Below are positions 8,672 through 19,000 of a stretch of 47,371 nucleotides of DNA, piece by piece. The stretch spans positions 1 to 47,371 of the forward strand of contig AUXH01000069.1 in NCBI GenBank assembly GCA_000482145.1, written 5' to 3'. The notes below the pieces were generated by a model. That model saw nothing but the letters and a program-made list of their open reading frames with translations, made no database searches and was not told where the DNA came from. This DNA is from Strigomonas culicis (taxonomy: Eukaryota > Euglenozoa > Kinetoplastea > Trypanosomatida > Trypanosomatidae). The position numbers were made by a program, and so were the translations under genes. Positions within the stretch are counted from its first letter, which is position 1; the number at the start of each line of letters is the position of its first letter.

Positions 8672-9374
8672 TCACTGCTGCGTGCAGAGGGAGAAAAAGA
8701 TCCCTATCGGAAGTACTAATGCGAGTAAATTAACGTACGAAGTGTGATTTGAATACGTATATACCGAAGGTCTGTCTACTGTTCTTTTTTGTTTTATGGT
8801 TATTGATGTGTACAAGAATACTTACAAGAGTAGTAGAGTCAATGATAAGAAAGGGTAAAAAAAAACTAATATATATGTATATATGATACAACAAAAGAAA
8901 GAAAGAAAAATAACAAAACCCTAAGAGAAGTAACTTGGATAGTGTGTATGTGTGTGTATGTGAAAAAACGAACAGGTGTTGGAGAAAAAGAAGAGCAGAT
9001 GTGGACACAGTGTGAAGGATTATTTCACACTGCAGATAACGGAAAGATCAGCCAAAGACATCCACCGGAGTAAGGCGGAAAACGTCATCATTAAAAGGAA
9101 TAAAAATGATTATCGCTTTCATTTCAATCTACGCAAAATACAAGATGTAGTATTATGGACTACAATGACACGGGACAGAAGAAACAACAAAGAAAAAGGG
9201 AGAAAGAGACGAGTAAAAAATTACATGATTTTTTTTTGTCTGAGAGATAACGAACAGAAACACCACGATCCTGTCATATAGGTATTACAGTGGTTACCAT
9301 CCTGTCAGTGTGTCCTCTTCTTTATCTCGCATAGATCTTGGCGATATAACAACTAGGTATGTACACATCACTCG
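8672..9374 (-). other. Intergenic region, about 0.7 kb
   Basis: AT-rich, with an imperfect TG/TATG repeat (about 8941-8961), an AAAG repeat (about 8891-8910) and A/T homopolymers. Minus-strand pyrimidine tracts at 8684-8700 and 8892-8910 are possible splice signals for the TPR-J gene. I see no gene. Confidence 0.65.
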
Positions 9375-9932
9375 TTACTTATCCTTTTCAGACAAGGACA
9401 CCTGCAGCTCCGTCACCTTGAGACGCAGCGCGGGATCCGACTTTTTCCCCTTGCACTCTTTGCACTTCCAGCCGTGCGGCCGCATAATCATGGTGGGCAT
9501 GTTGTACCGTCCACACACCACACACAGTTTTGGAAGTGTAGCTTTGCCTGTGAGTGGAGAACTCGGCTTGCTATCATCGCTATTGACACTGCTGGAAAAG
9601 CTCCCGTACAAGTTAGGCGAGTTATTGTAGTTCTTCGCTGCGTTCTGATCGCACGGCACTAAAAATTCCACCGGGATGGACATAAAGAGGGGGTAGCGGT
9701 ACCCGGCAGGCGACAACGTGTGCGGCCGGAACTGCATAAACACTAGGTTCTCGCCCGTGTACCGCACAGCAACGCCGCTCAGCTTTCCGTCGCACACTTG
9801 CTGCATCGCCTCACACCAATAACTATCCGACAGGTGCTTGCGGAGGGAGGCGCTAGAGGCATAGATCATGTACGACTCACCCGGTGTCATGAACGAAGAG
9901 CTGTGCGCCTTCTTTTCGATGCGGAAGGACAT
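9375..9932 (-). CDS. Unknown small protein with a C-terminal zinc ribbon
   Basis: A 185-residue protein that I do not recognise. Residues 1-95 look like a compact soluble domain. Residues 97-131 form a Ser/Asn/Pro-rich linker. Residues 134-165 carry CVVC-x16-CKEC (C137, C140, C157, C160), which fits a four-cysteine zinc ribbon. The C-terminus after it is Lys-rich. The third codon position is less GC-rich than in the long neighbouring genes, but the gene sits between typical gaps and its cysteine spacing argues for a real protein. A role in RNA or protein binding is possible for such ribbons but is not shown. Confidence 0.75.
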   Translation of the reverse strand: MSFRIEKKAHSSSFMTPGESYMIYASSASLRKHLSDSYWCEAMQQVCDGKLSGVAVRYTGENLVFMQFRPHTLSPAGYRYPLFMSIPVEFLVPCDQNAAKNYNNSPNLYGSFSSSVNSDDSKPSSPLTGKATLPKLCVVCGRYNMPTMIMRPHGWKCKECKGKKSDPALRLKVTELQVSLSEKDK

Positions 9933-10411
9933 AATGTGACACGTTCACAATACAAGGTTAAAAACAAACAAGCAAACAAACGAGAGACAAGAAAATACAA
10001 TATCGGACTGTATACTGTATCTTGCCAAAGAGCTGAGGGTTTTTTTTGTTAATGAAGAGATGATGGAAAGGAGGGAAATATGAACGCAATTCAGTGTCGT
10101 AAAGCACGAAAGCTAAAAGGGAAAAGAAAATGAATGTCTGTAGATGGTGAAGTTCACTTACTTTTGTTTCTCGTTGCACGGGTGTTTTTTTTTTCACTAC
10201 ACTTTTACGTATCTTGAGTCCATTACATCAAGTGTCTTGTATACAGTCATATGAGCTGTTCATTATTCGATCCAAACAACAACCGGTAGAGCTAAGAAGG
10301 GACGCCCAAAACTACACTCTCCGCATCAGTTCATTTTCAGTGCTGTGAGTAGTCTCTCTTAACACTCTTCTTGCATATACTCTTATTTGACATTCCTTTT
10401 TATTATTGTGT
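9933..10411 (-). other. Intergenic gap
   Basis: This 479-bp AT-rich gap has A/T runs (T8 near 10040, T9 near 10186) and no credible gene. It holds the 5' flank of the zinc-ribbon gene and the 3' flank of the large Sec7 gene. Confidence 0.7.
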
Positions 10412-13400
10412 TTACTCCGTCTCTGCTGGGACGGGTGATTCGCCGTGCGCTTCGGCTTCTGCGCTCTCTTCCTGTGTGCCCCGCGCGGCCACTTCCGCAC
10501 TGCACACGGCAGCAGAGGGGGGGGCGCCCCCCAGCAACGGCCGCACCTCGTCCCAGAAGTCAAACGGCTTGAGCCACGCGGCGATCTGGCTTCGCAGCTC
10601 CGCATCGGGTGCGGCTGCGGCGCCCGGCCCCGCCGGGTCCACCGTCGTCAGCACAATGACGATGTTCTTCACCGCCTCGTTGACGACCTCACGCATCTGC
10701 AGTGTCTCCTCCGCCACGGCAGCCGCGCCGCCGCCCTCGGCGGGGTACGCCGTGTAGATCGCGTAGAGCGTGCCCACGAGGCGGCGCCACAGCGTCAGCA
10801 TGGTGGGGTCGCCGGTCGGGCAGACGGTTGCGGAGCGCAGCGCGGGCTTGGGCAGCAAGTTGAGGATGCGGCATTTGATGTCGACCGACACACGCGCGGG
10901 GAGCGACGGGCGGGCGCCGCCGCTGCCGGGCGCCTTTGCCTGCGGCGCACAGATCTTCTCCACGAGGGGGAACAGCACCTGTTCGTACAGTGTGCTCAGC
11001 TGGGCAGCGGACAGCTCCTGCGTCTCCGGGCTGAGCAGCGAGCGCTGCAGCGCCAGCAGCGCGTCCATCCCCTCTCGCACACTGTTGGCGCACTGCACCA
11101 TCACACTCACCCCGCTCAGCGACAGCAGCCAGAGCTGGAACCATGCCTCGGAGGTCGCGCCGCCGCTGTCGTCACGGCAGATGGCATCCATCGCGCGCGA
11201 CACGTTCTGGCAGCAGCAGCTAAGGGCGTCGATGGGCGACGTGGCCGCCGGCAGCGCCGTCGGCGACGGCAGCGCATCGCCATCGGCGGTGCGGGGCGGG
11301 GTCCCAGGGCCGCCGCCGCCGCTGCTGCGATAGAGCGGCGCTAAGGCGACCGTCGCATCGACCAGGTACTTGGTCTCCTTCATGACGTCGTACAGCTGGT
11401 GGGAGGCAATAATGTGCAGGGTGGCGCACAGCTGCTCTATCACGGAGTCGTCGGCGCCAAAGGCCGCCGTCGCGGCGGTGGCCATGGTGACCGTCGAGAG
11501 AAGATTGAAGCGCAAGGCATCCCGCCCGGGGTCTCCGGACGGCCGCGGCGGCGTGCCCACCGTCTCGCGGAAGTACTCTGCCCACATGTACACAAACGTC
11601 GAGAGGGGTTTCGCCACCGTAAAGGTGAAGGTCTTCCTGGGTGCACGGAGGAGAAACTTGACCACCTTCAGCACGTTGGGCGCGAGGGCCTCCGAGGAGG
11701 CCATGACCGTGGCGAGGGCGAGGGAGCTCTGCACCATATGATACACCCCGCGGGACCACCGCGTGTGCTCCTCTGCGGTAAGGCACGACGACCGGTCCGC
11801 GATGACGCTCGCGGATCGCCGCGAGCCCGCGGGCAGCACGCTGCGCTCGTTCACCTCAAAGACGAAGCTCAGTGTCTTTTCAAAGAAGGGCAACACGGTG
11901 TGCGTGACGGACTCATACAGGCTGGGATCCGCTGCGGGGTCGGCACCCTCCAGGGCGGTCCGCATCCACCCGCTGAGCAGGGCCGCCGCGTAGCACGTGT
12001 TAAAAAGCGCCTCCACGCTCGTGCTCCCCATCGCACTGGACTCGCACAGCACTTCTAACAGCTCCTTCCGCGCGGCGCCGTCCACGCGCTTCAGTATCTG
12101 CAGCAGCGTCAGTATGTCGGGGAAGCCCTGCACCCGCTGCGTGAACTGCTCCACGCTCCGCCTGCGCTTCGCCTCCTCGGACGGGTTGGCGGTGCCGCCA
12201 AACAGAGAGGAAAGCCATCCGCTGCCACTCCCAGCACCGCTCTTCAGCGTGAAGCAGGCGGCTTCCAGTATATCCACGCGCAGCGCCGGCTCCTCCAACA
12301 GAAACCGCTGCGTGTGGGCAGGGACGCTCACGCGACTCTGCGGCGTGAGCTGCACGGAGAACAAGCCCAGCTGCTGCAAGTGTTTCAGCGTGCGCGCGAT
12401 GCCGGGCCAGCACTGCTCTGCCCGCGCGGCGGAGGCCAGTGGGATCAGGTACAGCAGCTCCCGCAGCAGCAGCAGCACGGGCGCGCTCTTCGCGATCGCC
12501 TCCATCGTTCGCAAAGGGGAGCTCTCCGCAAAGCTGACGATGGACAGTAGCAGCTTCATGCAGTTGTCGGCAACCGCGACGGAGGCCACCTCGGTCGATG
12601 CCTGCAGCAGCGCGGCGACGCCCTTGAGGGTGCTTCGGAAGAGGAGCACATCGTACGGCGCGGTGCGGTACGCCACGTCGAGAGACTCCTCGATCGTTGT
12701 GCCCTGCGCCGGTGGGGACGAGATGGCGATCGCGGAGCGCCACAGCGTCGCCTTGAAGACACAAAGGGACGGGTCCGCGACAAGGCTGAAGATGTGCGGC
12801 AGGGCCAGCGCGCGCAGCTCCGCCGGCTGCAGGCCGGCCTCGGGGGCGGCATTGGTCAAACTCCACAACGCAAGAATGTCGTCGGGCCCGTTGGTGCTCG
12901 TCTTCCGCATGTCCAGCCCCCACGCCGTGTCGTTGGTGTAACCCCTGTCCATCATTTCGGACATAATCACCTCATGCTCTACCACGTCCGCAAACACAGA
13001 GAGCAGGTATTCTTCCGGCAAGTCTTGGTCGTTGTCGATGCCGCGGTTCATGTTCTTGAATTCGCTGAACACCATTTTCTTTTCAACGGAGCGGGAGTGC
13101 TGATCCGTGTTGAGCATAATGATGGCAAACGAAAGGATGAACGCGCCGCTTTCACTGTGGAAAGGGTTCAGCATGGGATCATTGTCAACGTGCGCGTTCT
13201 GTCGGTACCACTCGTTCGCGAATGTTTCCATCACACGGTCAATCTTCTGGGACTCGCCGGGCAAGCACACGTTGTACACCATTTCGCGAATGGAGGAAAT
13301 GAGGCTCTTTCCCTTGAAGTCAAACTCCTCCATGTAGCCGATGAGTTGCTCGGTGAAAAACGTTGCGGACCCAAGCATGCGCCGCGCCGCCTCTCGCGTC

Positions 13401-15460
13401 TCTGCGTCGTGGTGCTCCTCCTCCTCCTTTCCCAATTCACCGATATAGTTCCCCAGCACCCGCTTGTCTACCCACGTGGCCAGTCGGTGGAGCAGGTGCC
13501 CAATCGCGCGGCCGTCAGCAGGCTCATGGATAATCAGCCACGTCTTGTGCTCCGCCACAGCGGCGTGGTAATCGGCCCCCGCAGGCACCGTCACCGCCTG
13601 TTGTAGCAAATAGAAAATGCCTTTTCGCAACGGCGACTCATTGAAAAGCTCTTGGAAGTTCTGTAGTATTTTCTTCTGTTTGACCACGTGGAGCAGTGTA
13701 GCATCAAAGCCCTCTCGCACGAGCGGTGCTACCGACGCGGATTCCAAGGACGTGTCCGCTCGATTGAGAGACACGAGTAGGTTCGTCACGGCCGTCGCAG
13801 CCAAAAAGACCGGCAGGGGTGACTGGCCGCTGTCATCCGTCGCGGTGGGCAGCGACGGTTTTTCCGACGCCGCGCGGCTCGGTGACGCGCCCATCTTGTC
13901 AGCCGCGCGCTCCTCCTCCGCCGCGGTGTGCTCCAGGAGGTACAGGACCGAGGGAAGCATAGACGGGTAGCGCCAGGAGAGGTCGTAGTGCGTGAAGCAG
14001 AAGACGCAGAAGCTGGCATCCGCGAAGAACTCCGCCAGGCTCTCCAGCAGCAGCACACGACGTGCCTGTATTTCCGCGAGACTGGTAAACGGAAGGCGAC
14101 TGGCAGGAGAAGATGCGAGCACGGGGGAAGAGTTCCCTGCCCCCCCCTTCCGCACACCTAAGCCTGGAAAGCCGAGCGCGCGTTCACTCTCCATCACCTG
14201 TAACGGTGTCAAGTGCAGGACAGAGATGAAGCTGTAGATCTGAGGGACAAGGTTGTTCGGCATGCACTCAGAGACGAGGTGCACCGTCCGCAGGATGTGC
14301 GACATTAATATGTTATTCGCGGTGCTCACACCAGCGATGAGCAAGGCACGACAGAGCTCGTTTTCGACCGCCTTCAGCACAGGGGCCGCGTCTGTCAGCA
14401 CCGCGGCGTGCGTGCGCAAACTGCACAGCGCCCGCTGCGCCATGTTCAGACCGATGAGCTGCAAGTCCAGTGTGAGAAATTCGTCCAGCGCCACGCCCGG
14501 GCCCACGCCTGCCCCCTTCCTTGAACGCGTAGGAGACGTGTTTTTCATGTCCTTCTTCATGTTGGGTTGTCCGTCTTCATGGAAGGACGTGATAGAGCCG
14601 CTCACCAAGACGCTGATAAACGAAATCATGAGATAGCCATCGTTCACTGTAGAGGCAGCATCCCCAGACACCAGGCGAGCTGCGACGCGCTTGAAGAAAT
14701 GAGTGGTTGCACGCTCGAATGTACTGGTCAGCATTTCGCGCACCAGAACACTATCTTCGCGGGTGTAGACCATAAACAACCAGCCGAAAATACTGACATA
14801 CAGCTCTTCGCTCAGTTCCTCCGACTTTGGGTGTGTCAGACAGGCTACAAACAAGTGCGCAAGGCGCACAACGAACACCTCATGGACACTCGCGTCCGTC
14901 ACTTCACACCGTGATTGAAAAGCCGTCTCCATAATACTAGTCAACCCCGCCGCCGTGATGAACGCACAGCGCGATTCCACAAAAACCGTCAGGGAGTAGA
15001 GCGCCGCGTTGCAGATCACCTCGTTCGCGCCCGAGCTGCAACAAACCCTCCGAAACGCGCTGACAATATGTTTCTCCGTGAGCGGACGTTCCAGCTGGAT
15101 TGGCGACGACGACGTGAGCCTGGGCTTTGGCAACAGGCCATCTGTCAGAGACCAGCGTTGTAGCCCAAACGCCGGTCTCTCGCAACCGTCCGCACCACTA
15201 TGCGAACAGTCACGGCTCTTGGAAGGTGGCGCACTGCTTTGGCTCGCAAACAGTGTGTCGTGGTGGGCACTAATGCAGGTGTGCACTTGAGCCTGCAATT
15301 CTGTCAGCTGCTGCGTGAGATGGTCGTGTGGAAAGGCAAGGTGGTGATGAAACGACGAGTCATACTGTCGGCTTTCACGGAGCACAGACAATAGGTTTGT
15401 TATCTGCGTTAGCAACGTATGACGATCATCCGAGCTTAGCGAGACTGCTGCATCGGCCAT
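10412..15460 (-). CDS. Large Sec7-domain Arf guanine-nucleotide exchange factor, GBF/GNOM-like
   Basis: A 1682-residue Arf-GEF. The Sec7 domain covers about residues 605-835. It begins at FNESPLRKGIFYLL and contains CLPGESQKIDRVMETFANEW with the catalytic glutamic finger E736 (codon 13253-13255), then AFILSFAIIMLNTDQHSRSV and DLPEEYLLSVF. LPGESQKI and MLNTDQH resemble plant GNOM and so the GBF class, although IDRVME is also BIG-like. Upstream lie helical DCB/HUS-type regions; HYDLSWRYPSML at about residues 492-503 looks like a degenerate HUS box. Downstream, about 850 residues of mostly helical sequence match the expected HDS array, interrupted by a Gly/Pro/Thr-rich linker. The last 40 residues are Glu/Ala-rich. 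Expected role: activating Arf at Golgi or ER-Golgi membranes. The start at 15458-15460 gives MADAAVS. Confidence 0.9.
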   Translation of the reverse strand: MADAAVSLSSDDRHTLLTQITNLLSVLRESRQYDSSFHHHLAFPHDHLTQQLTELQAQVHTCISAHHDTLFASQSSAPPSKSRDCSHSGADGCERPAFGLQRWSLTDGLLPKPRLTSSSPIQLERPLTEKHIVSAFRRVCCSSGANEVICNAALYSLTVFVESRCAFITAAGLTSIMETAFQSRCEVTDASVHEVFVVRLAHLFVACLTHPKSEELSEELYVSIFGWLFMVYTREDSVLVREMLTSTFERATTHFFKRVAARLVSGDAASTVNDGYLMISFISVLVSGSITSFHEDGQPNMKKDMKNTSPTRSRKGAGVGPGVALDEFLTLDLQLIGLNMAQRALCSLRTHAAVLTDAAPVLKAVENELCRALLIAGVSTANNILMSHILRTVHLVSECMPNNLVPQIYSFISVLHLTPLQVMESERALGFPGLGVRKGGAGNSSPVLASSPASRLPFTSLAEIQARRVLLLESLAEFFADASFCVFCFTHYDLSWRYPSMLPSVLYLLEHTAAEEERAADKMGASPSRAASEKPSLPTATDDSGQSPLPVFLAATAVTNLLVSLNRADTSLESASVAPLVREGFDATLLHVVKQKKILQNFQELFNESPLRKGIFYLLQQAVTVPAGADYHAAVAEHKTWLIIHEPADGRAIGHLLHRLATWVDKRVLGNYIGELGKEEEEHHDAETREAARRMLGSATFFTEQLIGYMEEFDFKGKSLISSIREMVYNVCLPGESQKIDRVMETFANEWYRQNAHVDNDPMLNPFHSESGAFILSFAIIMLNTDQHSRSVEKKMVFSEFKNMNRGIDNDQDLPEEYLLSVFADVVEHEVIMSEMMDRGYTNDTAWGLDMRKTSTNGPDDILALWSLTNAAPEAGLQPAELRALALPHIFSLVADPSLCVFKATLWRSAIAISSPPAQGTTIEESLDVAYRTAPYDVLLFRSTLKGVAALLQASTEVASVAVADNCMKLLLSIVSFAESSPLRTMEAIAKSAPVLLLLRELLYLIPLASAARAEQCWPGIARTLKHLQQLGLFSVQLTPQSRVSVPAHTQRFLLEEPALRVDILEAACFTLKSGAGSGSGWLSSLFGGTANPSEEAKRRRSVEQFTQRVQGFPDILTLLQILKRVDGAARKELLEVLCESSAMGSTSVEALFNTCYAAALLSGWMRTALEGADPAADPSLYESVTHTVLPFFEKTLSFVFEVNERSVLPAGSRRSASVIADRSSCLTAEEHTRWSRGVYHMVQSSLALATVMASSEALAPNVLKVVKFLLRAPRKTFTFTVAKPLSTFVYMWAEYFRETVGTPPRPSGDPGRDALRFNLLSTVTMATAATAAFGADDSVIEQLCATLHIIASHQLYDVMKETKYLVDATVALAPLYRSSGGGGPGTPPRTADGDALPSPTALPAATSPIDALSCCCQNVSRAMDAICRDDSGGATSEAWFQLWLLSLSGVSVMVQCANSVREGMDALLALQRSLLSPETQELSAAQLSTLYEQVLFPLVEKICAPQAKAPGSGGARPSLPARVSVDIKCRILNLLPKPALRSATVCPTGDPTMLTLWRRLVGTLYAIYTAYPAEGGGAAAVAEETLQMREVVNEAVKNIVIVLTTVDPAGPGAAAAPDAELRSQIAAWLKPFDFWDEVRPLLGGAPPSAAVCSAEVAARGTQEESAEAEAHGESPVPAETE

Positions 15461-16018
15461 CCCTACGAGGATATGTGCTAGAAAGGAGAAGTACTGAAGA
15501 GTTACAAAAATTAGCTTTGCCTCTACGTATTCTTATTTTCCTTTCAACAACAAAACTATTCTTAAGATATACTGGTACGTTACTTTTTTTTTTTTGCGTG
15601 TGTGTGTGTGTGTGTGTATGTGTTAAACAATGAAAGAGAGAGGGGGGAAACAAAAAAAAGAGGTGTTTCATCGTTTCTTTCTCCGTTTTACTCCAGCTCA
15701 TAAGAAAAGAACGCTAGCAAGCCCTACATCTATCACAAGCGCAGTAGCAACGGGAATTGTAATGATAGCAATGATAGTAATAGAGATGCGATTGTCATAA
15801 AAAAAAAAAACATAAAATCTGCAAGTTTGTTTCCAAGAGGAGATGGGATGAGAGCAGCATCAACACACACTGCAAGAATCTATCAACGCGTACGAAAAGG
15901 AACACATTATTCTCTTTTTTTAACTACTGTTTTCCCACCGTCATTGCGTGCACCTTACTACGTGTATGTACGCTCGCACAGCGGAGAAAGAAGTGGGGGT
16001 CCAAGGGGCTCCTCTACT
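15461..16018 (-). other. Intergenic region, about 0.56 kb
   Basis: Contains the (TG)n run, a pyrimidine tract on the minus strand at 15632-15664 (possible acceptor AG at 15583-15584), an A12 run near 15800 and the 3' flank of the M64-like gene. I see no gene. Confidence 0.65.
15598..15622. repeat. (TG)n microsatellite
   Basis: TG dinucleotide run with one TA interruption, immediately next to a T12 run. On the minus strand it lies between a strong pyrimidine tract (15664 to 15632) and the first AG (15584-15583), so it sits inside the likely splice-acceptor region of the GBF-like gene. Confidence 0.9.
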
Positions 16019-19000
16019 TTACCGATTGGATGTCAGACGACGATCTAGTGTGTACGAGAGCACGCGACAATTTGGGATCTCCGTTTCGAACGGCAGAAAG
16101 CAGCCCTCGGCCACCTTGGCGCCATGTTCGCGCACAACTTGCCCTTTGCCAACAATGCCCAGTGGTATCTCCTTCCCGTTTGATCGCAGAAAGTCCACCG
16201 CGTCGCGCAGCAGCGCCTGCTGCGCGTAAGGAAAGCAAAACTCTCGCCAGCCGATTTCTTCGTCGTCACTGTTGATGCAAAGGGTTTGTCTGAACCCGTC
16301 CAGCTCGTCCTTTCCGCTCGGGGGGTGGCCATGGCACCAGAGGAAAAACACCTCAATCTGGTCCTCCGACAGCGCCTCGCTCATCTTGGGGTTGAGGGCG
16401 ATCCAGGCGCCGCGCAGACCTTCCAGCTCCGTCGGCGTCAGCGCGCGCGTCAGGAAGTGATTCGAGGATTCCTTCGCCGTCTCTGTAAACTCGTCGAGAA
16501 TATCGATGCTCGACGTTGTGCTCCGCTGCTGAATCAGTTGTTGAATCATCGTGTGGATGGTGCCAGGGGAGAGGGCCCCCACGGCCTCCTTGAAGTGGTC
16601 CAGCGAGTCGTCCGCGGTCCCCTTGGGATTGTCCAGGAACTCCCACGTCTCCTGGCGCTGCCGGCGGCTCACCGTCTTGGGGTCCACGCTGGCCGCCGCG
16701 TAGGGGAAGTGCGTGCACATGAGCTCGTCGAAGGAAATGAGCCCGCTCTGCGAGAGGAGCTCCTTGTACTCCGCCGACAGCTTCTCGGCGAACACGGTCT
16801 CCAAGAAGTGAATCGCCAGCCGCCCGTCCAGCGTGTCGCGCTTCGGGTCACCCTTCTTTGTATGCCGATTGCACATGTAGTAGAACCACTTCTTCACCTT
16901 CGCGGCTTCCTCGTTCGTGATGGGCGTCACGGGCGGGTTGGGGTCGAGGCGGTACATGCGCCGCCGTCGGCCGGAGATGGCCGCCAGATTGAAAAACGAG
17001 TAGTACAGGCCATCGAGCACGGCCAGCGCGAGAAAGAGAAAACACCCGATGATGCAGACGATCGCAATGAGGCGGTACTGCGTCGTAAGGAACTGTAAGA
17101 AGACCTCCCTGCACGAATTCACGTAGTAATCGGCGGTGCAGCTGTCCGGACACTGGGACGACAAGGTCATGAAGCAACCTGTATTGAATCCGCTGCACGT
17201 CATGGCTTCCTGTATTTCACAAAGGGAGACACTATCCGACTTGATGGCGGTATCGGTCCACGTGTTGACCACGCTTTCAGCGAGCACGAGGGAGTACCGG
17301 TTCGTGCTCGCCCATAGCGTGTAGGCGCCGATGGCTAGGAATCCAATGGAAAAGAAAAACAGCATCGCGGAGGACATGGCGCAGAAATAGAGCCAACGGT
17401 AGAGCAGCGCGAAAACGTTCAAGTAGAGCCAGACGTGGGAGACGGTGCCGAGCACAAGACAGCAGGCGAAGATACGCCAGCCAAAGACAAAGCGAGTGGG
17501 AATGAAAGCGACCGTGAAGGTCAGGATCACCACCGACATCGCGAGGCACACAATGTTCAGTGCACACAGTGCATAGAACACAAACTTGTCTCTCCATCGC
17601 AGCTGAAGCACTTCCCTTGGCTGCCGCAGCCCTGCTGTGAAAAACACGGAGTAGATGCTAATGAGAAAGAGCGCGGCACAGATACTGCACACGGAGCTCA
17701 CGACCACCACGCTCGCGGTGTCGCTGGACAGTCTACTGGTCACGTCCTTCATGGACAGGCGAGCCGTGGAGCTGGCTGTCGCCGTCCTCGCCGCAGACTC
17801 GGTCGTATTGGGCGGCGCCACCTCGTCTGTTTCGCTGACATTGGCGTCCTCGGTGTAACACATGGACGGCGCCAATTCGGCCAGCACGGGAGAGCTTGAC
17901 AGGCAGGGGAGCTGTGCGATCGACGTGCAGGATGTGTTGGCCAGACGCTCGTGCACCGTGAAAAACGCCGTGGACCCAAAAAGGCTGGTGCGATACGAAG
18001 GACGGACGATCGGCGACATGTCCACCACGCTCAGCCGGATTGTCACAGGGAAACTCCAGTTACTCGTGTTCGTCACGTGGAGGATGTGCGCGTTGTCTGC
18101 CAGCACGTCGCCGTTGTAGTTATACCACGTAATGTGCACGTCGTTTTGGTAGCCGAAGGGACCGGCGGAAAGGGCGAATCCATCGTCACGAGAGACGTAC
18201 AGCGTCACCGAGTCGGTCGGGCAACGGCCCGCCACCAAGCTCAGTGGCGTCGTTTCGGCGTTTGTTACAATTGTATTATTGATGCCGCCTTTGTAAAAGG
18301 AGAGCACTAGCTGCTCCTTGCACACGGGGCACATGGTGCCCACGGAGAGGTTGCGCATGAGACAGGTGGCCGTCGGGGCGTAGTAGTTGGAGAAGGTGCA
18401 GCCGCTGCCGTAGTCGCTGCTCAGGCCCCAGTAGGCCCACAGCTCCCGCGCCTTCGCGGCCGTGTGCACGCAGTTGGGCGCGAACACCACGTCGCCATGG
18501 GCTTCCTCAAATCCCATGTCATACTCTTCCTGCAGGCCGGCGATGGCGCGGTTCAGGTAGTGCACGAGTAGGTAGGGCATGTAGGCGTCCGTGTTGGTGA
18601 TGTACACCACGCCGTCGCTCGCCACGCCAGCCGGCTCCGTCTCATTGACGAGCACCACCACAACGTCCCGCGCAGGTGAGTGGTTCAAGAGAGCCATCAC
18701 CGTCTGCAGGTCGCACTCCAGCACATACGGGTTTGGGTCCCCAAACGAGCAGCCTAAGTTATTATCCACCACGCGTGTGTCGCAGATGCCCGTCACTCGA
18801 CACTGCGTGTTGGTGAGGTGTGCGCGCGACGCCCCATAGTCGACGGATGCCTCGAACACAGCATAGATGTTAAAGAGTGGAATGTACCGCATCCACGGGT
18901 CCGCATTGACGACACCTGAGTTGTTGTACAGCGAAGATACAGCGAAACGAACATCTTTCAAAAACAAATCGACGCCGGTGTAACCGGATGAGAGGAACGT

